Assembly: GCA_039111635.1 (NCBI GenBank)
Contig: JBCAQO010000001.1
Location: 2,418,001-2,482,000, forward strand
From: Heterobasidion occidentale
Taxonomy: Eukaryota > Basidiomycota > Agaricomycetes > Russulales > Bondarzewiaceae
Direction of reading: 5' to 3'
DNA: 64,000 bases
Below the pieces are notes generated by a model. That model made no database searches, was not told the origin of the DNA, and was given only the letters and a program-made list of their open reading frames with translations. Below, in pieces: positions 55,160 through 64,000 of this stretch; position 1 is the first letter of the stretch, and every line of letters begins with the position of its first letter. Position numbers and translations under genes: made by a program.

Positions 55160-55669
55160 TCTATTTCACGTTTCATACCTGTACGTTGTACGCCTCTCAG
55201 CCTTCTTCAGCTGTTTTCTTCACCATGACTCTTGGTCGCGTTTCAGTTGTTCTTTTCATACAAGTTCGCTTAAAGTGTTTTTTTTTGTCATTTACTCCCT
55301 TGCAACGATTTTTCCATCCTTGTCATGCTCTAAGTCTGTACTCCTGGCCCACGCCGTGTTTTTCTTCCTTCAAGTCATCTGTTGCGACCCTCACACCTGT
55401 TGCTTTGTTTCTCAAGTTCTTCCCTTGGTTTGGTGCTGCCTTGGTAGGCCCGATCATGTTTTCATCGCCATTTTGGTGAAAAAAAAAGTAAATGAGGATT
55501 AGAAAAAATAGTGTAGCACCCCCTCTTTTCGTTTGTTGCTGGAATCATACGGCAGTGTAGCAGTGTACGTGCAGGAAATAAATACCTTCTGAGTGGTGGG
55601 AAAGCTGCGAGCCAGTGTAACTTGGAGTGAACTTAGGCGCCACCCTCACCTGGCGCAGCACAAACGGTC
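55160..55669. other. Importin alpha 3' flank and LSM5 promoter
   Basis: 510 bp, strongly T-rich to about 55430, with an A-run at 55481-55488 (possible polyadenylation neighbourhood). No gene is visible. Confidence 0.45.
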
Positions 55670-56186
55670 ATGGCATCTCAAGTTCTCCCACTGGGTATGT
55701 TTGCTAAATGCAAGGGGACGTCTAGAGTATGACATAACTCAGGCTGAACAGCGACTTTTCCTCCTTGCAGAACTCATCGACCGATGTATTGGTTCTAGGA
55801 TATGGGTGATCATGAAGAATGACCGCGAGTTCACCGGGACGCTGCTCGGATTCGATGACTTCGTTAGTGCGTATTGCTTCCTTCCTTCAAGATAGCTCGC
55901 GACACTTATCTGAGCAATTCTGTTGGTGACTGGATGCAGATATGGTCTTGGAGGACGTGACTGAATTGTACGCGCTATGTCTCTCGAACATAGAACAAAG
56001 TACTTAACAGCTGGTTATCGATGCAGCGAGGTGACGGTCAAGGGCCGCAAAAAGACAAAGCTCGCGCAGACGCTGTTGAATGGGAATAACATCTGCATGG
56101 TGCGTTCCGAATGTCTAGCATACAAGGGGCGAGCTGATGCATTGAAACAGTTGATCCCTGGCAGTGATGGGCCTGATAGCTCATGA
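55670..56186 (+). CDS. LSM5: U6 snRNA-associated Sm-like protein LSm5
   Basis: Member of the LSm2-8 ring (U6 snRNA 3' end) and LSm1-7 ring (mRNA decay). Five short exons give about 87 residues: MASQVLPLELIDRCIGSRIW, VIMKNDREFTGTLLGFDDFV (Sm1), NMVLEDVTEFEVTVKGRKKT and KLAQTLLNGNNICMLIPGSD (Sm2, NGNNI), ending GPDSS. The first exon is only 25 nt and the fourth starts inside a codon after a GTACGC donor. Length and both Sm motifs match LSm5. The stop lies 193 bp before the convergent AP endonuclease stop. Confidence 0.93.
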
Positions 56187-56379
56187 CATCGCAAGTACCA
56201 TATACCTTGTGTATGCTCCCGAGAGATAGATTCTGTTCGGCCTTCGAAACGCTGGCAAGGGGGATGTAGCCTTTTTAGACACATGGGGAAGCGGCACGAT
56301 GTTGTAGGACTCCGCCGTGCCATTGCCTACCCGCGACATTGTACATCACAAAATCCATCTACCATAAAAAGTATGTGTA

Positions 56380-57767
56380 TCAAAAGAGGCCTAATATGTC
56401 GAGCGTCACCGGCCAGTGGTCTGACAGCTTCAAGTCCCTCAGCTCATGGCGGATTTCACACTTTTTGGCATTACCCAGAATACGTTCCGAGAGCTGTATC
56501 ACTCTGTCAACCATGAAGCAACGCGGGCAAATAAATCGGAACGCACGATGAATGAGTCGAGTCTCCAAGCACCGAATTTCGTACTCGAATGTCTGGACGC
56601 AATGTGTTGTAAGTCACGTATTCTGGCGTAGACGACTGACGCACGTAAACTCTTCAGCATCAGGGTGCAGATGTCTCCACACGTCGACAAACTTTCCTCG
56701 CTTCGAGTCCTGCTCGCTGGGATCAATAATGCCTTCAAATTCGCTGCGTTCAGTCTCTGACAATCCGCTCATCCTGTCCCAGAAAGCTTGTGCCTTTTTG
56801 TCCAAGTCTGTGAAGAGTTGTCAATATCCTGGTTCTCATAACATTAGCAACAATATACCCACCTTTCTTCATCGGTATACAGTTGAAGTCGCCCGCCCAA
56901 ATGACGGGTTTGACAGCATTCAAACCATGAAGGTGCTCAGAAAACGCGGCGTTCCACTTTTGCTTGATATTCATCGACTGCGAAAAGTGGCTTTCACATG
57001 AACTCACGTCAAGAAATCAGTTGCTCACTTTAAAATTATCTCCAGAATTTGGAACATATGTGCCAACAAGGTACACGTTCTCAAATTCCATTTGAACATA
57101 GCCTGGCAGTTTGGAATCAGGAACATTCACACTTGGACACTTGCCTAGGTGCTGTCTACTCACGTCCTTGTGTATCTTCAATAGAATCTGGCCATGTAGG
57201 CAGACCTACTACGACATCGATAGGCTTACGTTTGGACAGCACTGCTGTCCCGGCTATAGTCAAACACCATGAGCCAACACTTGGTACGCACTGCTAGTGC
57301 ACAAGGACAAGTGCACCTTGACCCGCTTTGGGGTCTGTCCCCCATGTCTGATACTGCAGGGGAAATATACATGGGAGTTATTGGCGTATACATCGAGTTG
57401 TGTACCCACCTTAAAGCGCGTTTTTAAACACATGATATCCGCTTTACCCTGGGCAACTTTGGTCTCTGTGAGAATTAGGATGTCCGGATCTTCAGCCTCT
57501 AAATATTTTCTGAGTATCTTGAATGTATATAAGTGCATTCGAGCATGATTTATCTCACTCATTCACCTTCTCATTGACAGATTTGATACCGTTGACATTC
57601 CAAGTCGAGAGCCGGACAGTCCCCGCCTCTCTATGATCGAATGCGAATTGCAGCGTGTTGGAAGAGCCTACGGCAGTCGAAGACTTCGGGGCAAAGAAGT
57701 CATTCTTTGGCTTTTTCTGAGATGAATTGGCGATCAGATTGGAGCCTGCCTTTCGCTTGAGCGACAT
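56380..57767 (-). CDS. ExoIII/APE1-type AP endonuclease
   Basis: Class II apurinic/apyrimidinic endonuclease of the exonuclease III family, acting in base excision repair. It starts MSLKRKAGSNLIANSSQKKP, a basic nuclear-type N-terminus with a PIP-like QKKPKNDFF. Core motifs: VRLSTWNVNGIKSVNEK (Asn of the metal site), PDILILTETKVAQGKAD (metal-binding Glu), GTAVLSKRKPIDVVVG, ENVYLVGTYVPNSGDNFK (Tyr), PVIWAGDFNCIP (Asp and Asn), RGKFVDVWRHLHP and LSDHWPVTLDI (catalytic Asp-His). Six introns are needed. All catalytic residues are present. It is the APE1-like enzyme rather than the longer Apn2, judged by length and lack of a zinc-finger tail. Confidence 0.88.
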
Positions 57768-57901
57768 GATGGTCCGCTCAGCGTCACCAGTGTTTGGTTT
57801 CGAAAGACGCGCCGACTGGCATTTCAGACGCGCCGCGCCACGTGCTTGGATAAATCCTTCTTCATTCCCACGTCTCCTCTCTTTCGCCTGCTTTCGTCGA
57901 C
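57768..57901. promoter_or_regulatory. Divergent promoter, AP endonuclease / bS16m
   Basis: 134 bp between start codons. It contains a CACGTG palindrome at 57839-57844 in GC-rich sequence, which could be a bHLH-type site serving both genes. Confidence 0.5.
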
Positions 57902-58342
57902 ATGCCTGTCCGCCTTCGCCTGGCCTTGCATGGCCAAACAAACAACCGCATATTCCACCTTGTTGCCATAGACCTGCGAAAGCGGCGCGACGCAAAGCCT
58001 ATAGAGACGCTTGGCATCTACGATCAACGTCTGCGCCTTGGTCAGAAACACAAGACAATGGAGTGGAGCGTAGACCGCATCAAGTATTGGCTAGAGAAAG
58101 GTGGAGCTCTTCCGAGCAAGTCAGTGGTGAAGCTCCTTGAGAAGGTGAGCATATTGGGTGGGAGCTTTGGTAAACATCCGGCAACTGATGCTGTCATGCT
58201 GCATTCATAGGGTGGTATCATCCCACCGGACTCGAAGTACCACCCAAAGGCCACTGGGCCGCGCACGCCCGACGACGTTGCTTCGCTGTCACCATCTACG
58301 CCATCACCACCTACGCCAGCTCAGCCTACGGCGTCATCATGA
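57902..58342 (+). CDS. MRPS16: Mitochondrial ribosomal protein bS16m
   Basis: Small-subunit mitochondrial ribosomal protein of the bacterial S16 family, 124 residues in two exons. It begins MPVRLRLALHGQTNNRIFHL and continues VAIDLRKRRDAKPIETLGIY, KTMEWSVDRIKYWLEKGGAL and PSKSVVKLLEKGGIIPPDSK, the S16 core with its conserved R-L-x-R start and the W-x-x-x-G-A-x-P-S motif. A Pro/Ser/Thr tail follows. One intron (58145-58210, GTGAGC...TCATAG) splits the gene in phase 0. No classical presequence, which is normal for this protein. Confidence 0.93.
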
Positions 58343-58563
58343 CAGGCATACATGCAGTATGCACGGTCGCCTGACCGGTCAAGAGTTAGCACGGCACGGG
58401 GAGCACGCAGAAAGGACGAGGAACGGCAGTTGGACGAAGGTGGTCGTTGAACCAGCTCATCATTTCTCAAAGTATTGCTACATATCCCCTTTCGCGCAAT
58501 GTTTTTCGCTGATTGCATAGACAACGACCATCAAGCCGCATCGTCCTTCATAGACTTGCCGAA

Positions 58564-59434
58564 TCAGCTACCTCTTTCTAGTGTTGCAACAATGTCATCA
58601 TGACCGGCGATTCTTGCCAATTCTACAGCCTCGAAGTCATCGGGATCCTAGTTGAGGTCATCGTCAGAGATCAATCTCCCTTCTTACCGACCGCATCTCA
58701 CCTTGATGCGTGTGTCAACTCCCTTCGCCAGTAACAGTTCTACAATAGGCAAGTTTCCTCTATCACACGCTAAGTGCAATGGTGTGTAACCCTGCGAGCA
58801 TAATTAGCTATTGAGATGTTGGACGTGTATCTGAGTCGTAAGATAGCTCACAAATTCGTCTTTTGCATTGAGATCAGCATTTGAATCGTGTTCTAAGAAT
58901 TTAGACAACGACTGAGCATCATTTTGAAATGCGAATCCGTGTACTGTGCCCTCCTCATTTTTGTCCAGTGCTGGTGGCGCGATGATGCTCACAGAAACAC
59001 CCATCCCAGCGCCGCCGCCTCCGGGCCTACTGCTCTCTGACGTCCGGCTCTCCTGTTCGGCGCTAGGTGCACCTCCACTTTCTCCGGACTCAGTTTCCTT
59101 CCATCCTAGACTGCTTGCGATATCCAAATATCTTTTTTCCGCATCGTTTAAGCGTCCGTCATAGTCCTGGCTCGCTTGTGCCCATGCATCCCATTTAGCA
59201 CGTCCAGTCATGTCAAAAAATGACGGACGAGATGTATTGGGCGAAGGTGAGACCGTAATCAATTTGAAAAGGCCATAGAGCTGTGTGGTGTTGTCAGGTG
59301 TGCAGACAATGGATAGGAAAGGAGGGGTTCAAGACCTCCAGTTTCACGGTGTTCGACACCTGCGACAGTGCCGGTGCATTGGACAGGTAAGATGCAGCAA
59401 TTTGGAATGCGGGCGATGGTGTATACGAGGACAT
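58564..59434 (-). CDS. Acyl-CoA-binding domain protein with ankyrin repeats (ACBD6-like)
   Basis: Binds long-chain acyl-CoA through an N-terminal ACBP domain and carries C-terminal ankyrin repeats, the ACBD6 arrangement. From 59434: MSSYTPSPAFQIAASYLSNA, then after an intron LYGLFKLITVSPSPNTSRPS and FFDMTGRAKWDAWAQASQDY, with the YGLxK...P...KWxAW core that contacts the acyl-CoA. A Gly/Ser/Glu-rich linker follows. Ankyrin part: NDAQSLSKFLEHDSNADLNA, GYTPLHLACDRGNLPIVELL and AVELARIAGHDDIVATLERG. About four introns. Tandem with LSC1 on the same strand, 139 bp apart. Confidence 0.88.
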
Positions 59435-59573
59435 GAAAGAGAGAATGTATCTATGTCTACGATGATCGAGCACAAACACTTGATTAAGATTTCAAGATCT
59501 CCAGGCCTCGATACAAACTGGCTGGTATAGACTCTATTATGTAATCAAAGATACAAGGAGCTTAACAGCGGCA

Positions 59574-61097
59574 CTATATAAGACCGGCAGCTTTCATGGC
59601 CTGAAAGAACGCGTGTCAGGAGGTCACTGGGAAAAAATGGACGAAGGACATCTGCTTACTTTAAGCATCTCCGAACCGATTTTCGCCGGGCTGTCCGTGA
59701 CGACGACACCGGCTGCCTCGAGAGCAGTGACCTTGTCCGATGCGGCACCTGAAAATGCCGTTACAGATAGCTTCGAGACAGAACTCAGAAGCACTCACCC
59801 TTCCCACCGGCAATGATGGCGCCAGCGTGACCCATACGGCGACCAGGGGGGGCGGTCCGTCCAGCGATGAAGCCAACAACAGGTTTTGGTTTGGAGCGGC
59901 TGAGGTTGTACCTCTGGAGGTACTCAGCAGCTTCCTCTTCCATGCTACCACCAATCTCGCCAATGATAACGATACCTAAAATGAGGGGGTTGATTATCGA
60001 CGATTGGTGGTCGGATCATACAAGATGCAGACCTTCAGTGTTGTCATCTTCGAGGAAAACCTTAATCACATCGACATGCTGGGTTCCAGGGAAAGGATCA
60101 CCACCGATGCCGACGCAAAGAGACTGGCCAAGGCCGACATCGGTAGTCTGCGCGACAGCCTCATACGTTAAGTCCCCGAGCGAGAGACGATACCTGCCGA
60201 AGACATTTGATAAGTCCTAATTCATGTCTGCATCTCTGTCCACAAATCAACACACCGATCTTCCCGGGTTTATGGATGTGGCCGGGCTGGATGCCCATCT
60301 TGCAACCCAATGGGTTGATGATACCAGGGCAGTTAGGCCCCACAAGTCGTGACTTAGACTGGCTCTTGAGAGCATTTACAACCTAGGCAATGGGTCGTCA
60401 GGATCATGAGTGCCGGCCAAGGACGACGGTACATACGCGGATCTCATCAGCCTGGGGAATGCCCTCTGTGATACAGACAATGAGACCGATCTCGTTCTCG
60501 ATGGCCTCGATGATGGCGTCGGCAGCAGAGGGTGGAGGGACATAGAGGACAGAGGCATCGGGTTTAGTCTCACGAACAGCCTGGAGAATATTAGTTAGAC
60601 TATTACGACGCTCATGCGATGTTCAGGGGCAACACAGCCAACGCACCTCCCTCACAGAACCGAAAACGGGGAGGCCCAGGTGGGTCTGGCCGGCTTTCTT
60701 AGGCGAAACACCCCCGACCATGTTCGTGCCGTACGCCAACGCTTCCTTTACATGGAAAGTACCCTGGCAAGCGCCCTGTGAGTCCTAATCAAGCAATGGC
60801 GTTCTAAGAACTCACGGTCTTCCCAGTAAATCCCTGGCAAAGTACTTTGGTGTCCTTGTTAATGAGTAGGTTCCGGATGGTGTCTTCATAGCTCCTTCTC
60901 GCAGGAGATGAAGAGAACGCCCGGCGTCCAGCTGAATCATGCAAGTCAAGTACAGCAAAATGCAAACGAATTGCAACAACATACCGCTGGCAGCCAGTGA
61001 GTGACTTACACGAGAGAACATTGAGAGAGAGAGAGAGAGGGAGGGTCGAGTAGGGAGTCGAAGGACCAGCCATACCCGAGAGTTGCCGACTTTTCAC
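59574..61097 (-). CDS. LSC1: Succinyl-CoA ligase subunit alpha, mitochondrial
   Basis: TCA-cycle enzyme subunit converting succinyl-CoA to succinate with nucleotide triphosphate formation, in the matrix. The N-terminus ([20 protein letters not shown] after the first intron) is a presequence; a CT-repeat encodes LPLSLSLN upstream. Core: [20 protein letters not shown] (CoA-binding), [89 protein letters not shown] with the phosphohistidine loop (GHAGAII), and the end [15 protein letters not shown]. About eight introns. ATG 61073 is an alternative start. All functional loops are intact. Confidence 0.94.
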
Positions 61098-61242
61098 GAG
61101 ATATTATATAATTTCAGGCGCTAAGCTACTCAAGAATTCGAGGGATATGGCCGTACGAGTACTTAGCACAGTAAGTAGAACTACACAGTTGGTGGTATAG
61201 CGTCGATAGAAAGAATACAAAATTTATTCCCCTTCTCTTCTC

Positions 61243-64000
61243 TCAACTCAATGGCCCCATTCGCCTTCTATCTCGGGCTTTGCGTGACGTTCGATGAAGT
61301 CCCAAAATCGCGTACTTCACCTTGTCATATTGATGAGCGTTGATGGTGCTATGACATAGTTTAATGAGACGATACAGGAAACGTCAAGGAAATAATCACG
61401 AACTCTTTGAGGTCTATCATGCGCGCCTTGGCTTCGTCGGGCGCACTGCTCGGTGGCAGACGTTGTAGGACGGGTGGCACCCATGAAAGCACCTCTGTCG
61501 ACCAGAGCCCCGATAATGAGCGGAAGATGGTTATGGTCGCAGAAGTTGACTCTTCTGGGAAGTCTCCAACAGTGCCAGTCAAAAGGAGGCCAACGAGCTC
61601 AAAGCCTTCTTTGTTGATGACTTGGCGAATGGTGGCTGCATAAACAGGAAATTTGGGAGGTGGCGGAGTTGGAGCAGTTGGTGAGAGGCAGTCATGAGTA
61701 AGGATAACACGTATGAGGTCTAGCGAGGCAAATATGATATCAGTTTGCACAAGCGTAAGTGCCGCCAACGCGACTCGGAAGGCAATCGGGAATGCTGAAG
61801 ATTCAAAGAAAAGATCGGGTGCGAAATCAGCCATCTGTAGCAGCATTTGTAGGTAGTCCTCGAGAACTGTCGTAGGCCGGGGGTCAACACGAGGCTCGAC
61901 GATGTAAGCGGAAAATGCTTACCGTCAGGAATTGCAGATGGCCCTTTTTCTTGCAAGAGCGACACTAGCTTGTGCGTCGACCGTTCATACACATCTTTAA
62001 ACCCGTTTCGTAGCACAGGGTCTTCTTGGTGTCCAAAACGGCCCAGTATTTTACCCGCTATCCACAAGTAACACGGCAGACCTGTAGCCTCAAAGGCGGA
62101 GGACATCCTTGCTAATATCGTGGAAGCGACGGGTAGAGCAGAAGAGCCGAACAAAGTAAGGCCATGCCGGAGCACCCGAGTGACATGTTCGGCGCTCTCA
62201 TAGTCTGAACCATATTTCGAAATAAATGCATCCAGTACGGCCCATGCTTCCTCGCAGGTGTTCAAGCAAGCAGCTGGAAGCTCTTCGCCAAACCCACCAA
62301 CAACGTGTATCATAACTTCCAAGTTAGCCAGGCCATCTAAAGAACATTCAGATATTGCTAGATGAGGTAAAAGAGCTGACGCACCGCCAACTTGTTTGAG
62401 ATCCTGCTTCGTGGCGATCGCAGGTCTGATAGTGAACGCATGGACCGCTCCTAGAATATCTAGCGCAAAGGTACGAAGAGACTGGGCTGCTTGTTCCATA
62501 GGCATTGCGGAGATGACATATGCAATCGCTTCATAAACCATAACTTTGTCCTCTTGCCCGAGCTTTACGCCCATGGTAGCAAGGAAGTTGTGCAGTTGAG
62601 GCAGGAATGATATCAGATGCTGTGACTGGGAGTCAGCTTGGAGGTGGAGTGAAAAGCAGAACTCGTACTTGTTTACAGTCCTGGCACAGGTATTTTAGTG
62701 CCTGGCCGGCAGCGCCACAAACTTCAGAATCAGAGTCTTCGAACCCTGCAGAGATGTACTGCAAAGAGCCCGGAATATAGTCAGGATGGACGTTGATCCA
62801 CTCTGTGTAGCGCGAGATGATGAGAAGCGCGGCATAGCGAACTCGAGGATGCTGGGGAAGCGTAGGGATAAGATCCATAATTTTTGGCACAGCTACCTCA
62901 TCTGTGACTTCGATTTCCGCACCCATGGACCGCATCGCGAACAACGGTGCCTCAATCTCTTGCCACGTAGCGACTGCGCCATGACTTGAGGCAGCAGCGA
63001 TCATATCCAGTGCGGCCAATAGGCATTGCTCGGTTCCGAGAACATAGCAGCAGTCCTTGAGGGTGTCGCCCATGACATGTCTGAAGGATCGGAAGCTGTC
63101 AACATCTTGGGCCGTCGTGACAGAAGAATCAGCGGGGAAATGTAGGTGACGGATAATCACCGCCATCAACGACTTGTAGGCGCTCTGGAACAGAGGTGGA
63201 ACCGACGACTTTTTACCGATGCTCTGCGCAAGCCGCATCCAAAACGTGAATGTTATGGGGACAATGTCTAGATCCGGATAAGCAGAGCACTCTCCGATAG
63301 CCTCGACGATAGGAAAAAAGGTCTCTGTGTGCTGTAGGAGCAGTAGCCGATAGACTTCTCCAGCCTCCGTGAAAATGCGAGCATATCCTCGAGTCTTCTC
63401 CGGGTCCTCTTTCGCAGCAAAGAGATTTGGTCTCAATGCAATGACTCGAGGCACGACGCGTTCTATGACTGGCATATTTTCGTCAATCTCTTGAGTCTCG
63501 TGGATGATGTCGCAAACGACGTCGACAGCCGAATCGAACAGCTCTTCAGATGCTAAAGCTTCGAAGCAAAAGTCGAACAGGGGAGTATCTGCAACGGCTG
63601 CCGCAGTGATCTCCCCAGCAATGAGCCAGCTTCGAAGGCAAGCGAACACTTGATTCTGAACGGCAAGAGTGACGCCTTGAAGGGACATAATAAGGTGATG
63701 GCATGACAATTTGAGACGAAGCCACCCACCAGATGCTTGAATATACATCGACAACAACTCAAGCACTTGCTGAGCATTCGCAGTCAATAATACCGTTGAC
63801 CTTTCCCTGTATTCTTGATCCTAAGAAACGAAATAAGCGGCCATCGACATGCTAGGCTTGGAACACTCACCGTCACTGGAATTTTGGTATTCGTGCAGAG
63901 TTCCTCGGGAAGCACAGTCAAGAACTGCAGCAAGAGAGGTACTGTCGAAGGATTCCGTCCGAAGGACTCGATCAGACTTGGGATTGCATTGGTCCAGGAA
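61243..64000 (-). CDS. MTR10: Importin-beta family nuclear transport receptor Mtr10/transportin-3 (partial, 5' end beyond window)
   Basis: HEAT-repeat karyopherin importing SR-type RNA-binding proteins. The C-terminal three quarters are here; the gene continues past the right edge. Order on the minus strand: NAIPSLIESFGRNPSTVPLL, FLTVLPEELCTNTKIPVT, VLELLSMYIQASGGWLRLK, PLFDFCFEALASEELFDSAV, TFWMRLAQSIGKKSSVPPLF, VRYAALLIISRYTEWINVHP, ALKYLCQDCKQHLISFLPQL, VYEAIAYVISAMPMEQAAQS and INKEGFELVGLLLTGTVGD. It ends HQYDKVKYAILGLHRTSRKA plus a basic tail, stop at 61243. The final intron uses a GTTCGT donor. Pattern and order match Mtr10. About seven introns in the visible part; no frame breaks seen. 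Confidence 0.87.

Noticed and set aside
1..64000. tRNA, rRNA, CRISPR or transposon sequences
   Set aside because: Scattered GTTCGA-like B-box fragments (for example 1095 and 3729) lie inside coding exons and have no partner A box; no transposase, long repeat or spacer array was seen.

Overview
The window is nuclear DNA from a filamentous basidiomycete, most likely an Agaricomycete. Genes are dense on both strands, are split by many 35-75 nt GT-AG introns, and include families typical of mushrooms: a fungal CSL transcription factor, an orphan seven-helix receptor, a GT32 glycosyltransferase and a secreted double-psi beta-barrel protein. I see no rRNA, tRNA, transposon, CRISPR array or prokaryotic operon. 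All gene models were spliced by eye from reading frames, splice signals and remembered family motifs; no database was searched.

Layout. 0-25 kb: WRAP73 (-), DHA1-type MFS transporter (+), secreted DPBB protein (-), gamma-glutamyltranspeptidase (+), mitochondrial-type PP2C (-), an unidentified small gene (-), orphan GPCR (+), VPS20 (+), PPIL2-type cyclophilin (-), PPR protein (+), MIM2-like protein (-), sugar transporter (+). 25-50 kb, with visibly more GC-rich genes: FAD oxidoreductase (-), mitochondrial DEAD-box helicase (+), TM7S3/TM198-like membrane protein (+), RER2 (-), SWIM-RING protein (+), an unidentified acidic protein (+), CSL factor (+), pyruvate kinase (+), GT32 (+), RPE1 (-), COX13 (-). 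49.5-64 kb: RPN2 (+), importin alpha (+), LSM5 (+), AP endonuclease (-), mitochondrial bS16 (+), ACBD6-like protein (-), LSC1 (-) and the 3' part of MTR10 (-), which runs off the right edge.

How the genes relate. This is an ordinary housekeeping segment, not a pathway cluster. Many neighbours are divergent pairs sharing promoters of 130-500 bp (COX13/RPN2, AP endonuclease/bS16m, MIM2/sugar transporter, RER2/SWIM-RING, PPIL2/PPR), and several convergent pairs end within 50-220 bp of each other. At least seven products are predicted mitochondrial (PP2C, PPR, MIM2, DEAD-box helicase, COX13, bS16m, LSC1).

The most notable observations are: a run of 9-18 nt microexons in the sugar transporter, one next to an apparent GC-AG intron; microexons in GGT and RPE1; G-quadruplex-type tracts in RPE1 introns; apparent small indels that break RPN2 and RER2, both normally essential; a SUMO-interacting-like motif in the SWIM-RING protein; and two unidentified genes. 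I found no convincing new biological system.
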